A DNA stretch of 64,000 nt from NCBI GenBank assembly GCA_934045075.1, contig OW203724.1:12263473-12327472 (forward strand). Direction: 5' to 3'. Positions within the stretch are counted from its first letter, which is position 1; each line of letters begins with the position of its first letter. Positions 48,896 to 60,657 of the stretch are shown here, in pieces. The translations under genes and the position numbers were made by a program. The notes below the pieces were generated by a model. It was given only the letters and a program-made list of their open reading frames with translations, was not told the DNA's origin and ran no database searches. Source of the DNA: Yponomeuta sedellus. Taxonomy: Eukaryota > Arthropoda > Insecta > Lepidoptera > Yponomeutidae.

Positions 48896-51800
48896 ATCAT
48901 TTATTACAATAGTACAGTTTAATGTAGAAGGAGTTATTAACAAGAAGCCATTATTAATTTCATTTTTATTAAATAATGATGTAGACGTTTGTCTTTTAAA
49001 TGAGACTTGGCTTAGGAACAATAGCACTTTTAATATTCCTAATTACAATATAATTCGACAAGACGGGAAAGATGGACGAGGAGGTGTAGCAATTTTAGTT
49101 AAATCCAATTTGAAATTCTCTACTGTCTCTGTTCCTTTTTACAATTTTATGCATTCTGCTGCAATAATCTTACAAACCAATGCTGGTAATTTATCAATTC
49201 TCTGTAGTTATATACCGCCTCCTAATGATAACCGTAGATTTCAGTGCAGAAGACTCAAACAGATTTTGAATATGTTACCGAAACCAATGCTTTTTTCGGG
49301 CGATCTCAACGCCCATCACGTCGCTTTTGGGTGTTTGAGGTCTAACTCTCGCGGTAATGAGATCTATAACACACTCGATGAGTATGATCTATGTATATTA
49401 AACACTGGTTTTCCTACCACTGTAGGTAGTCCTTCTAAAATGCCTTCTGCAATTGATATTTATTCTGTCAGTCCTTCTGTTGCTCCTCTTTGCGAGTGGA
49501 CAGTTCATGATGATGCGATGGGCAGCTATCATTTTCCAACAGTTATATCAATTCACACCACAATTCATAAATACGATATTGGTAATTCCGCTGATCGATA
49601 TCTTTATAATAAAGCAGATTGGCAGGCTTATGCATCTGAAACAGAGAGAATATTAGGGCAATTTAATATAGACAGTAGTAACCCAGTCAAAACTTACAAT
49701 GATTTTTGCGAAGAACTTAATCAGATTAAAGATGTCACTATTCCAAAGCTAAGGAAAACTAATAGCATTGTCATTAAAAAGCCTGTTCCTTGGTGGGACA
49801 ATGAATGCTCAGATGCTGTTAATAAAAGTAAAGAAGCTCTAAATATGTATAGAAGTAATGGTAATATGTCGAGTTACATTGAATATAAAAAATTAAATGC
49901 TTTTAAAAAAAGATTATTAAAAGAAAAGAAGAAATACGGATGGACTAAATTAGTTGAATCTTTTAACAGGTATACACCTATAAGCACTATTTGGAATTAC
50001 ATCAAAAGATTCAAACGTGTAACATTACCCAAAATGCCCAAAAACGACGAATGGATTCCAGCCTTCATTGATAAATATGCTCCACCGTCTCCTCCTGAAA
50101 AAAACATAGACATAAACTCATTAAATGAAATCTTTAATAACACAGGGAATAGTAATTGTGCTCATCTTTCAGAACCATTTTCCTTTGCAGAATTCACATT
50201 TGCTATCAAATATAGAAAAGATACAACCCCAGGATTAGATGACATTCCTTACAAGCTTATTAGGAACATGCATGTTGATGCCCAAAAATCGTTATTGGAA
50301 ATGTACAATGTATTGTGGATGACTCAGTCCATTCCTGAAGCTTGGAAAACACAATGCGTTATTCCTATATTGAAACCAGACAAGTCTAGTGATGACTTTA
50401 ATTCATATAGACCAATTTCTTTATCCTCATGTGTAGGTAAATTGTTTGAGTTTATGCTTAAAACCAGATTAGACCATTACGTAGAGCAGAATAAAATCTT
50501 ACCAGAGCAGCAATTCGGCTTCAGGAAGGGTCGTAGTGCTACAGAGAGCTTTACTTCACTCATCTCTGACATCAGGAATTCCTTTCACAGCCAATCAGCC
50601 ACCGTATGTGCATTTCTTGATGTACAGGGAGCTTTTGATAATGTTGATCCATCTGTATTGGCAGGAATTTTATCAGAGATTGGTATGCCAGGACATGTCT
50701 GTAAATGGATATTTCATTTTCTTTATGATAGGACTATGTATGTTAAATTTAACAACATACTACACGGACCAGGACAAGTTTTTAAAGGTACTATGCAAGG
50801 AGCAACCATATCCCCTTTATTGTACAATATTTATACATCTCAGATAAATAAATATCTGACCCAGACTGGAGTTCAATTCCTGCAGTATGCAGATGATTTG
50901 TTAATATACTCTGTACATAAGGATGTAAATATAGCTGTAAATAATTTAAATTTAGCCCTCTCTCAAGTGCATAATTATTATTTTAATAAGCTCAAATTGG
51001 TTATAAATCCATTAAAGAGTGGAGCTATGCTTTTCTCCAAAAGGCTTTCTCCTTGTAATAGTTTGGTAGAATACAATAATCTCCCTATACCTTGGTTGAA
51101 AGAAAAGAAGTTTCTTGGTATATTGCTGGATCATAGGCTAACATTTGAATCTCACATAAATTATATCATCAAAAACGCCTCCAAAGCCCTTAATATACTT
51201 CGGTCTCTGGCAGGAGTACATTGGGGGTCTGACCCAAAAATATTATCTATGTTATATAAGAGCATTATGCGCAGCCATTTCGATTATAGCTCAATTGCTT
51301 ATATGGGGGCAAGCCTTGCTTTGCTGAAGAAATTAGAAGTTATTCAGAATAAAGCTTTGAGAATTATTACAGGGGCTATGTGCTCTACTCCAATTAATGC
51401 AATGCAATGTGAGGCTTGCATTCCCCCTTTACATCTTAGACGTCTACAGCTAGCTGAAAGGTTCTGTTTGAAAATGTTAACTAAAAATAATAGAGTTGTC
51501 TTAGATCACATTTTACCAATGCATGCCACTGAATTGGGCAATTCAGTGGCTCCTTATGCAAATTTTAATCAGATATTAAATGGTAACATACCAACCTTAT
51601 TAAGAATAGTTTTACATTTGAATGATTTAACAAAAAATTTGCATCAGGATAATTTGTGGCCCCTCTATAGGATGGATCTCGATATTCTATTGAAAAATAA
51701 TTTTGTACATAAACCATGCATTACGAACCAACAAGATTTACTTGCTTTCCTGGAAAATAATCATCTGTATTCCATCTATACTGATGGCTCTAAAACAGTT

Positions 51801-52649
51801 GATAGGGTAAACTCAGCATTTTTTGACCCTCAGTTAAAGAAAACTAAATGTTTTAAAATTGACACTAGATGTAGCATTTTTACCGCCGAAGCTTATGCTA
51901 TCCATCAAGCTTTAATTTACGTTCAAAATATTGATACTTGTAATATAATTATATTTACTGACTCACTCAGTGTATTATTAGCTTTAGAAGGTAACTGCCT
52001 TCGTTATAATGTAAATTATCTCATCTATAATATAAAGAATTTGTTAAATAGTTTGTTAGTTAGTGGTAAGGTAGTTAAGTTAATGTGGGTACCTGCTCAC
52101 CGGGGTATCACTGGAAATGAAGTCGTCGATCGAGCTGCAAATCTGGACCCTGACGAGGATCACTCTACAGACCTCAAATTGCCATTTACTGATCTCCATG
52201 TTCATCTGAATGAGAATCTGAAAGCAATATGGTGCAACTACTGGAATGAGATCAGTAAAGAGAAAGGAAGCTGGTATAGAGACATCCAAGGAAGCCCGCC
52301 CGCCCAACCTTGGTACCATCGGAAAAAAGACATAAACTGCCGGAAATACATAACCACCCTAAACAGAATGAGATTCGGCCACTGCCAAACCCAAGCTCAC
52401 CTTTATAGACTCAGCCTAGCCCAAGATTCGAACTGCATTTACTGTGGAACTGAAAACGCCGACCTAAACCATCTCGTGCTCAACTGTCAAGAATTTAAAT
52501 TGCACAGATTAATACTTATCATGGAACTTGACACAATCAGCTGCGAAACGGGTGTCCCTACACCAACTCTTCTTCCAAATCTACTTAGCAATCATACCTT
52601 TTTCGCCCCCTTATATAAATTCATTATGAACAGTGGAATAAAAATTTAA
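48888..52649 (+). CDS. LINE ORF2 protein: endonuclease, reverse transcriptase, RNase H (copy A, intact)
   Basis: A 1253-residue polyprotein. Residues 1 to about 230 are an APE-type endonuclease (LNETWL, DGRGGVAILVKS, SGDLNAHHVAFGC, then the SYHFP block). The reverse transcriptase spans about 430-720 (QQFGFRKGRSATESF, CAFLDVQGAFDNVD, MQGATISPLLYNIY, catalytic YADD near 667). RNase H covers about 960-1085 (IYTDGSK, AEAYAI, FTDSLSVL, WVPAHRGITGNEVVDRAAN). A terminal CCHC knuckle (CIYCGTENADLNHLVLNC) starts near 1183. The enzyme nicks target DNA and copies element RNA into it. All catalytic motifs are present and no stop breaks the frame. The 8-nt ORF1 overlap suggests termination-reinitiation coupling. 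Confidence 0.95.
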   Translation: MDKSFITIVQFNVEGVINKKPLLISFLLNNDVDVCLLNETWLRNNSTFNIPNYNIIRQDGKDGRGGVAILVKSNLKFSTVSVPFYNFMHSAAIILQTNAGNLSILCSYIPPPNDNRRFQCRRLKQILNMLPKPMLFSGDLNAHHVAFGCLRSNSRGNEIYNTLDEYDLCILNTGFPTTVGSPSKMPSAIDIYSVSPSVAPLCEWTVHDDAMGSYHFPTVISIHTTIHKYDIGNSADRYLYNKADWQAYASETERILGQFNIDSSNPVKTYNDFCEELNQIKDVTIPKLRKTNSIVIKKPVPWWDNECSDAVNKSKEALNMYRSNGNMSSYIEYKKLNAFKKRLLKEKKKYGWTKLVESFNRYTPISTIWNYIKRFKRVTLPKMPKNDEWIPAFIDKYAPPSPPEKNIDINSLNEIFNNTGNSNCAHLSEPFSFAEFTFAIKYRKDTTPGLDDIPYKLIRNMHVDAQKSLLEMYNVLWMTQSIPEAWKTQCVIPILKPDKSSDDFNSYRPISLSSCVGKLFEFMLKTRLDHYVEQNKILPEQQFGFRKGRSATESFTSLISDIRNSFHSQSATVCAFLDVQGAFDNVDPSVLAGILSEIGMPGHVCKWIFHFLYDRTMYVKFNNILHGPGQVFKGTMQGATISPLLYNIYTSQINKYLTQTGVQFLQYADDLLIYSVHKDVNIAVNNLNLALSQVHNYYFNKLKLVINPLKSGAMLFSKRLSPCNSLVEYNNLPIPWLKEKKFLGILLDHRLTFESHINYIIKNASKALNILRSLAGVHWGSDPKILSMLYKSIMRSHFDYSSIAYMGASLALLKKLEVIQNKALRIITGAMCSTPINAMQCEACIPPLHLRRLQLAERFCLKMLTKNNRVVLDHILPMHATELGNSVAPYANFNQILNGNIPTLLRIVLHLNDLTKNLHQDNLWPLYRMDLDILLKNNFVHKPCITNQQDLLAFLENNHLYSIYTDGSKTVDRVNSAFFDPQLKKTKCFKIDTRCSIFTAEAYAIHQALIYVQNIDTCNIIIFTDSLSVLLALEGNCLRYNVNYLIYNIKNLLNSLLVSGKVVKLMWVPAHRGITGNEVVDRAANLDPDEDHSTDLKLPFTDLHVHLNENLKAIWCNYWNEISKEKGSWYRDIQGSPPAQPWYHRKKDINCRKYITTLNRMRFGHCQTQAHLYRLSLAQDSNCIYCGTENADLNHLVLNCQEFKLHRLILIMELDTISCETGVPTPTLLPNLLSNHTFFAPLYKFIMNSGIKI

Positions 52650-52802
52650 AGTGACTGGAAAAACTGAACATTATAGTGAAGTGATACGGAAGTGATAAGT
52701 GCTCTTATCTGAAAACTAATACTATAAAAAACTAATACAATACTCAAGGCTCAAAAGGACACGGTTCCAGGGCCGTAAAACCCTTTTTTAAAAAAAAAAA
52801 AA

Positions 52803-52813
52803 GCACAGGAACA
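52803..52813. repeat. Target sequence, middle copy
   Basis: GCACAGGAACA between the A tract of copy A and the 5' end of copy B. Confidence 0.9.
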
Positions 52814-52947
52814 GTTTTTTTTTTGGCGGGCTTTTGAAGAGGATAGGCGCGTTTTTTGAAAATTTTTCAAAAATATTTCTGAAAATTGTTAAAACTCGAT
52901 AAACTTACGCTAAAAGTATTTAAAACATCGTCGTTAGGTTCGGCGAG

Positions 52948-54114
52948 ATGAAAGATCGCCCGGGGGCAAAGCCCCCTGGGCTTTCCGAGGATGAACCTCC
53001 TCCCAAATTAAAGAGGGGGCGAACTGAGGACCATGGACGCGAACATCACGGCGAGCAGCAGCAGGATGATGGATTCAAGCCATATCTGAAACCAGGTTAC
53101 AGGCGGCTGTACGCGGAAAATTTGGTGAGCGATGAATTCATTGTCTTTGTTGAATCCGAAAATGGCAGAATTGGTAATAAAAACCCTGACCAGCTAAACA
53201 CGATCTTCAAAAATGACGTCAAGGGCGTGGTGGGCATCAAGCGCATCAATGCTAATAAAATTGGTGTGTGCTTTGGACAAGCTTCCAATGCGAACAACTT
53301 CCTGACGAATGACGAACTGCTGAAGAAACAGGGCTTTAGAGCCTATATTCCCGCGAGGTCTGTAGAGACTATTGGGGTCCTTCGCTTCGTTCCAACAAGT
53401 ATCACGAATGAAGAACTGTTTAAGAAACTTGCAGCAGAATTTGAAATTGTAGGCGTAAGGCGCTTTACCCGCAAGGTCAACGGAGAAATTGTTCCGTACA
53501 GTTCAGTGTCTGTGACTTTCTTGTCACAGACACTACCGGAGTATGTATACCTAGATCTGTATAGATTTAAGGTCAATGAGTACAGAGCACCACTTCTGCA
53601 GTGCTTTAAGTGCTTCAGATTTAACCATGGAGCGAAGTTCTGTAAAGGACTGCAGAAGTGCTCTATCTGCTCTGGTGAGCACCACTTCACAAAATGCGAC
53701 AAAGAGGATGAATTGAAATGTATCAACTGCCAAGGGCCTCACTTGGCAATTTCCAGAGACTGTCCAGTTAAAAAAAACAAGTTAGAAGAACATGTTAATA
53801 GGACTAACTATGCAAAAATTGCTGCTTCAGCCAAAAAACAAGACAATATTGTCAAAAACTACAACTCGAACTTCCCTCCACTGAAAGCCAAGCCTTCGCC
53901 AATGATTGCTAAGGCTCCCACAAAACCCATAGTAACAGAACCTCCACAACTTGTGATCTCAAATTCAAATTTAGTCAAAGAAATAGTCAAGAGCGACTTC
54001 ATCTTAAATGGTTTGGTAGGAGCTTTGGTAACATTGGCGAATGGTAATTTGCCCAAAATCAATGCTTCCATTGTGCAGGAAGTGTTGATTAAATCACTAC
54101 AGAATAATGGATAA
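52948..54114 (+). CDS. LINE ORF1 protein, copy B
   Basis: A 388-residue product with no residue change noticed against copy A. Same three zinc knuckles and the same 8-nt overlap with ORF2. Confidence 0.9.
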   Translation: MKDRPGAKPPGLSEDEPPPKLKRGRTEDHGREHHGEQQQDDGFKPYLKPGYRRLYAENLVSDEFIVFVESENGRIGNKNPDQLNTIFKNDVKGVVGIKRINANKIGVCFGQASNANNFLTNDELLKKQGFRAYIPARSVETIGVLRFVPTSITNEELFKKLAAEFEIVGVRRFTRKVNGEIVPYSSVSVTFLSQTLPEYVYLDLYRFKVNEYRAPLLQCFKCFRFNHGAKFCKGLQKCSICSGEHHFTKCDKEDELKCINCQGPHLAISRDCPVKKNKLEEHVNRTNYAKIAASAKKQDNIVKNYNSNFPPLKAKPSPMIAKAPTKPIVTEPPQLVISNSNLVKEIVKSDFILNGLVGALVTLANGNLPKINASIVQEVLIKSLQNNG

Positions 54115-57100
54115 ATCATTTATTACAATAGTACAGTTTAATGTAGAAGGAGTTATTAACAAGAAGCCATTATTAATTTCATTTTTATTAAATAATGATG
54201 TAGACGTTTGTCTTTTAAATGAGACTTGGCTTAGGAACAATAGCACTTTTAATATTCCTAATTACAATATAATTCGACAAGACGGGAAAGATGGACGAGG
54301 AGGTGTAGCAATTTTAGTTAAATCCAATTTGAAATTCTCTACTGTCTCTGTTCCTTTTTACAATTTTATGCATTCTGCTGCAATAATCTTACAAACCAAT
54401 GCTGGTAATTTATCAATTCTCTGTAGTTATATACCGCCTCCTAATGATAACCGTAGATTTCAGTGCAGAAGACTCAAACAGATTTTGAATATGTTACCGA
54501 AACCAATGCTTTTTTCGGGCGATCTCAACGCCCATCACGTCGCTTTTGGGTGTTTGAGGTCTAACTCTCGCGGTAATGAGATCTATAACACACTCGATGA
54601 GTATGATCTATGTATATTAAACACTGGTTTTCCTACCACTGTAGGTAGTCCTTCTAAAATGCCTTCTGCAATTGATATTTATTCTGTCAGTCCTTCTGTT
54701 GCTCCTCTTTGCGAGTGGACAGTTCATGATGATGCGATGGGCAGCTATCATTTTCCAACAGTTATATCAATTCACACCACAATTCATAAATACGATATTG
54801 GTAATTCCGCTGATCGATATCTTTATAATAAAGCAGATTGGCAGGCTTATGCATCTGAAACAGAGAGAATATTAGGGCAATTTAATATAGACAGTAGTAA
54901 CCCAGTCAAAACTTACAATGATTTTTGCGAAGAACTTAATCAGATTAAAGATGTCACTATTCCAAAGCTAAGGAAAACTAATAGCATTGTCATTAAAAAG
55001 CCTGTTCCTTGGTGGGACAATGAATGCTCAGATGCTGTTAATAAAAGTAAAGAAGCTCTAAATATGTATAGAAGTAATGGTAATATGTCGAGTTACATTG
55101 AATATAAAAAATTAAATGCTTTTAAAAAAAGATTATTAAAAGAAAAGAAGAAATACGGATGGACTAAATTAGTTGAATCTTTTAACAGGTATACACCTAT
55201 AAGCACTATTTGGAATTACATCAAAAGATTCAAACGTGTAACATTACCCAAAATGCCCAAAAACGACGAATGGATTCCAGCCTTCATTGATAAATATGCT
55301 CCACCGTCTCCTCCTGAAAAAAACATAGACATAAACTCATTAAATGAAATCTTTAATAACACAGGGAATAGTAATTGTGCTCATCTTTCAGAACCATTTT
55401 CCTTTGCAGAATTCACATTTGCTATCAAATATAGAAAAGATACAACCCCAGGATTAGATGACATTCCTTACAAGCTTATTAGGAACATGCATGTTGATGC
55501 CCAAAAATCGTTATTGGAAATGTACAATGTATTGTGGATGACTCAGTCCATTCCTGAAGCTTGGAAAACACAATGCGTTATTCCTATATTGAAACCAGAC
55601 AAGTCTAGTGATGACTTTAATTCATATAGACCAATTTCTTTATCCTCATGTGTAGGTAAATTGTTTGAGTTTATGCTTAAAACCAGATTAGACCATTACG
55701 TAGAGCAGAATAAAATCTTACCAGAGCAGCAATTCGGCTTCAGGAAGGGTCGTAGTGCTACAGAGAGCTTTACTTCACTCATCTCTGACATCAGGAATTC
55801 CTTTCACAGCCAATCAGCCACCGTATGTGCATTTCTTGATGTACAGGGAGCTTTTGATAATGTTGATCCATCTGTATTGGCAGGAATTTTATCAGAGATT
55901 GGTATGCCAGGACATGTCTGTAAATGGATATTTCATTTTCTTTATGATAGGACTATGTATGTTAAATTTAACAACATACTACACGGACCAGGACAAGTTT
56001 TTAAAGGTACTATGCAAGGAGCAACCATATCCCCTTTATTGTACAATATTTATACATCTCAGATAAATAAATATCTGACCCAGACTGGAGTTCAATTCCT
56101 GCAGTATGCAGATGATTTGTTAATATACTCTGTACATAAGGATGTAAATATAGCTGTAAATAATTTAAATTTAGCCCTCTCTCAAGTGCATAATTATTAT
56201 TTTAATAAGCTCAAATTGGTTATAAATCCATTAAAGAGTGGAGCTATGCTTTTCTCCAAAAGGCTTTCTCCTTGTAATAGTTTGGTAGAATACAATAATC
56301 TCCCTATACCTTGGTTGAAAGAAAAGAAGTTTCTTGGTATATTGCTGGATCATAGGCTAACATTTGAATCTCACATAAATTATATCATCAAAAACGCCTC
56401 CAAAGCCCTTAATATACTTCGGTCTCTGGCAGGAGTACATTGGGGGTCTGACCCAAAAATATTATCTATGTTATATAAGAGCATTATGCGCAGCCATTTC
56501 GATTATAGCTCAATTGCTTATATGGGGGCAAGCCTTGCTTTGCTGAAGAAATTAGAAGTTATTCAGAATAAAGCTTTGAGAATTATTAAGGGGCTATGTG
56601 CTCTACTCCAATTAATGCAATGCAATGTGAGGCTTGCATTCCCCCTTTACATCTTAGACGTCTACAGCTAGCTGAAAGGTTCTGTTTGAAAATGTTAACT
56701 AAAAATAATAGAGTTGTCTTAGATCACATTTTACCAATGCATGCCACTGAATTGGGCAATTCAGTGGCTCCTTATGCAAATTTTAATCAGATATTAAATG
56801 GTAACATACCAACCTTATTAAGAATAGTTTTACATTTGAATGATTTAACAAAAAATTTGCATCAGGATAATTTGTGGCCCCTCTATAGGATGGATCTCGA
56901 TATTCTATTGAAAAATAATTTTGTACATAAACCATGCATTACGAACCAACAAGATTTACTTGCTTTCCTGGAAAATAATCATCTGTATTCCATCTATACT
57001 GATGGCTCTAAAACAGTTGATAGGGTAAACTCAGCATTTTTTGACCCTCAGTTAAAGAAAACTAAATGTTTTAAAATTGACACTAGATGTAGCATTTTTA

Positions 57101-57867
57101 CCGCCGAAGCTTATGCTATCCATCAAGCTTTAATTTACGTTCAAAATATTGATATTTGTAATATAATTATATTTACTGACTCACTCAGTGTATTATTAGC
57201 TTTAGAAGGTAACTGCCTTCGTTATAATGTAAATTATCTCATCTATAATATAAAGAATTTGTTAAATAGTTTGTTAGTTAGTGGTAAGGTAGTTAAGTTA
57301 ATGTGGGTACCTGCTCACCGGGGTATCACTGGAAATGAAGTCGTCGATCGAGCTGCAAATCTGGACCCTGACGAGGATCACTCTACAGACCTCAAATTGC
57401 CATTTACTGATCTCCATGTTCATCTGAATGAGAATCTGAAAGCAATATGGTGCAACTACTGGAATGAGATCAGTAAAGAGAAAGGAAGCTGGTATAGAGA
57501 CATCCAAGGAAGCCCGCCCGCCCAACCTTGGTACCATCGGAAAAAAGACATAAACTGCCGGAAATACATAACCACCCTAAACAGAATGAGATTCGGCCAC
57601 TGCCAAACCCAAGCTCACCTTTATAGACTCAGCCTAGCCCAAGATTCGAACTGCATTTACTGTGGAACTGAAAACGCCGACCTAAACCATCTCGTGCTCA
57701 ACTGTCAAGAATTTAAATTGCACAGATTAATACTTATCACGGAACTTGACACAATCAGCTGCGAAACGGGTGTCCCTACACCAACTCTTCTTCCAAATCT
57801 ACTTAGCAATCCTACCTTTTTCGCCCCCTTATATAAATTCATTATGAACAGTGGAATAAAAATTTAA
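54107..57867 (+). pseudogene. LINE ORF2, copy B, frameshifted
   Basis: Identical in layout to copy A until about residue 827, where one base is missing (ATTATTACAGGGG in A, ATTATTAAGGGG in B, near 56588). The first frame then runs to a stop at 56671 (854 codons). The remaining frame (from about 56596 to 57867) keeps RNase H and the knuckle. Endonuclease and RT would survive, RNase H would not. Three missense differences were noted downstream (T to I, M to T, H to P). The shift could be real or a sequencing error. Confidence 0.9.
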
Positions 57868-58019
57868 AGTGACTGGAAAAACTGAACATTATAGTGAAGT
57901 GATACGGAAGTGATAAGTGCTCTTATCTGAAAACTAATACTATAAAAAACTAATACAATACTCAAGGCTCAAAAGGACACGGATCCAGGGCCGTAAAACC
58001 CTTTATTAAAAAAAAAAAA

Positions 58020-58030
58020 GCACAGGAACA
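58020..58030. repeat. Target sequence, third copy
   Basis: GCACAGGAACA directly after the A tract of copy B, followed by CAGGAACAAAG. Confidence 0.9.
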
Positions 58031-58374
58031 CAGGAACAAAGAGTATGTAATCACTACGTTTTAAGAGTCGACACTTCCCAACAACACGTTTTCAAAATTA
58101 TGAACGTAGTTTTTACCAACATAATCAAAAATTGGATAGTAGGTACCAACATGAGAATGAAATTGCAAAACATTAGTGATGGACTATAGGTACGTATCAC
58201 ATATCGATATCAATAAAAAAAAATCGAGGTGCCTTTCCTCTTACCTTATTTTCATGCTTTGGAGATTAAAGTAGGCGATAAATCCCAACACAGTACGTCA
58301 ACTCAATTATGACATTGTGTGAATGGATTATCGCTTACTTTCATAATGAAACAGGCATTTTTTTTTAAAACAAA
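58031..58374. other. Intergenic DNA with similarity to 45598-45775
   Basis: CACTACGTTTTAAGAG, TACCAACATAA and ATATCGATA occur in the same order in both places. No gene was seen. Confidence 0.4.
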
Positions 58375-59720
58375 TCATTTATTTAACATAAGTTTAGAAA
58401 CCCTTATGTCACCAATGCGTCGCTTCGCTGTCAAAACTTTGCACTTGGATAGAATTTCAGATGTTTGGAGTCTGCAACAAACAAAATAATGAGTCAAAAA
58501 ATATATTACCTATACCATATTTATTTGAGGCTGAGACGAAATGAATTTTTTTAATACTTTTAAAATAAATACTGTCTTACTATAATATTGTATACGTAAT
58601 TTTTTTTATAAAGTATTAAATCTACTTTACTTAATTCTTAGTGTAAAAACCGAAATAACATTTTTTTACAATGAAAATAGTCTAGAAAGTACTGAAAAGT
58701 TGTTTACATTTTGTCTCAGCCCCAAATAAATATGGTATTGGTACTGCTAATAATATTAATCTCAAGGAACGTTTGTATCACCTGTTTACTATTTTGCTGT
58801 ACTTTGAGCTTGCGAAATTTTATTTGCGTTCATGTTAATTTCTTCTGTCTTTATGAAATCATTATTATATATTTAACATTGTCGTCGAATCAAATTTTTT
58901 ACAATTAAGCCAATTATTCTCTCCGTCATATAACGGTGGCTATTACAGCTCCACCATGCAAAATTGGTCTGCACCAAGATAAGCGTACGAAACATTTGAC
59001 CAACATTTTCTTCATGCAATACGTGAATATTTCTTTTAAAGCAAAGTAATGCCTCCTCAGTAGTGCGACACAACTGCATAGATGGATATGTTAAGGAACA
59101 TTTATCCTTCCACCACTCACGAAGACTTATATATTTATACACTGGTTGATCTACAGCAACCTTTTTCTCAAGTAAATTCGAGCATGTCTGACAATTATTG
59201 CCTTTCAATAGCCTATAGGCTAAATAACCACTCAGGTAAACAAGAGGTTGATTTTCAATATCGGCTAATTCACTTTCAATTTGTTCCTCTACGTCTGTTT
59301 CAGCAAAATTAAAGTTGGGTACTCATCAGCATCTTCTTCTGTGTCATTTTGTGCATTACCTGATGGTGTTGCAGTAATGGAAGTCGTAAACAATAATTTG
59401 TTGATATCGTTTTCGCAGTTTGCTCCTCGACTGTGTGGCGCATTAAGACCGGAAACGAGAACAGTTTTTATAGCACTTGCAAAATGACTGCATGTAGGGT
59501 TTCTGTTCGTAGGGCTACTTTGGCGAATAATACAGAAAAAGTTTTCTAAAGAATCTTGATTTAGTTGCCGTAAATTGAGATATCTGAATCCCTTCTATTG
59601 GCAATCAAACCAAATATCCTTTAGAGATTTAATAGTGACGATGAAGCCTTGAACGCATCTGACTTTTGACAGCTGTAGTCTGCTATCGTAAATAAACCAA
59701 ATCTTCATTGCCTGTACCTT
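58375..59720 (-). pseudogene. P-element/THAP9-type transposase C-terminal relic
   Basis: On the minus strand from about 59600, frame-broken pieces read LRQLNQDSLENFFCIIRQSS, NPTCSHFASAIKTVL and GLNAPHSRGANCENDINKLL, then an acidic stretch. They continue as LVYLSGYLAYRLLKGNNCQT and FKRNIHVLHEENVGQMFRTL (58873-59208). The 'D-LENFF--IR----NPT--F--A' block and the 'LSGY-A--L' block are typical of the C-terminal half of P-type transposases. A possible last exon (58471-58375, after TTGCAG, ending MLNK and TGA) may belong to it. Stops and a frameshift near 59310 argue for decay. No catalytic N-terminal half or THAP domain was found to the right. Confidence 0.65.
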
Positions 59721-60657
59721 TAACCCATAAGCGGAATCTAGAATACAAAACAAAACGGTGCAATGTATTTAAAAAAACATAAAACAAAACTAAATACTTT
59801 GAGCAAATTAAAGCAACATAAATAAATACTTTCTGTTCTTGCTGTGTGGTGTTCGACGTTTAAAATTAAGTAGTTGTAATAAATTTTAGACAGCAAGTAG
59901 AAATATCTGGCAGAAATCAATCGTACAAAATATCGATAAAAAAAATTACCATATAGGTACAGCACTACAACCGGTGTTAATTTAAATTTGTCAAAATCGT
60001 AAATTGTTCTAAATAATTCAGCTGTTTATCCAAGCGCATTAAATAAATATCAAATACATAATTATCAACATTTGCGTACATTTATTATGATAAACTTGCT
60101 AATTTTACCTTTTTGGCTCCAGTGGAAATCTGGCTAAGAATATGCCAGACGAACATTTTCTGACTCTTCTAAGGCCACAAATTTCACATTTCCTCAATGC
60201 TTTTCCTCCCATATTTCTTGTATAATCACTTTTCACCCACTAAACCTACTGCTGAAGTTAAAATGAATAAAATAATTCGACACAAAAGCAACAAACGAAC
60301 AAAATTACCGGCCATTTGCAAAATATGTAATACCAACCTTACCAACGTTAGATTTGATATATAACCCGACTTAATTTTAAATCATGATACATCTACGTGT
60401 TCACTGCGGAGTTAATGCCTTTTGTTTTAGCAGGATTATATTTTTCGTTTCATTGTTGGCACAAAGTACGTTCCTAATATTTTTTGTATGGAGTGACGAG
60501 GGCCTGCACAGGAATGAAATTGTATTGAAGTTGAACTGTGTTATTTATTTTGATTCGTACCTCGTCGTTTACTTTTATAGTTAATAAACCAAAGACGTAT
60601 CGTATTGAATATCGTAAAAGCTTTTATCATACTGTTAACACAAAGCGTTACTGCAAC
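59721..60657. other. Upstream region of the MYST gene, no gene
   Basis: AT-rich DNA with only short ORFs. It should hold the promoter and 5' UTR of the gene starting at 60658; no core element is clear. Confidence 0.5.

Larger units (their letters stand above)
47595..52802 (+). mobile_element. Full-length non-LTR retrotransposon, copy A
   Basis: A 5208-bp element with a 134-bp 5' leader (starting GTTTTTTTTTTGGCGGG), ORF1 (47729-48895), ORF2 (48888-52649), a short 3' UTR and a terminal A tract. Both ORFs are intact, so it may be mobile. ORF content (zinc-knuckle ORF1; EN-RT-RNase H-zinc knuckle ORF2) points to the I/R1/LOA side of LINEs; the I group is my best guess. Confidence 0.95.
52814..58019 (+). 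mobile_element. Full-length non-LTR retrotransposon, copy B
   Basis: A 5206-bp head-to-tail neighbour of copy A with the same leader, ORFs and tail. Only a handful of differences were seen by eye, including a 1-bp deletion in ORF2 near 56588 and two substitutions in the 3' tail. The A tract ends at 58019, followed by a third GCACAGGAACA. Confidence 0.95.

Noticed and set aside
47878..48900. Minus-strand ORFs inside LINE ORF1 (and their copies at 53097-54119)
   Set aside because: Antisense shadows of the coding frame, identical in both element copies.
47595..58019. Telomere-specific TRAS/SART-type LINE
   Set aside because: The flanking target is GCACAGGAACA and no TTAGG telomeric repeat is next to either copy.
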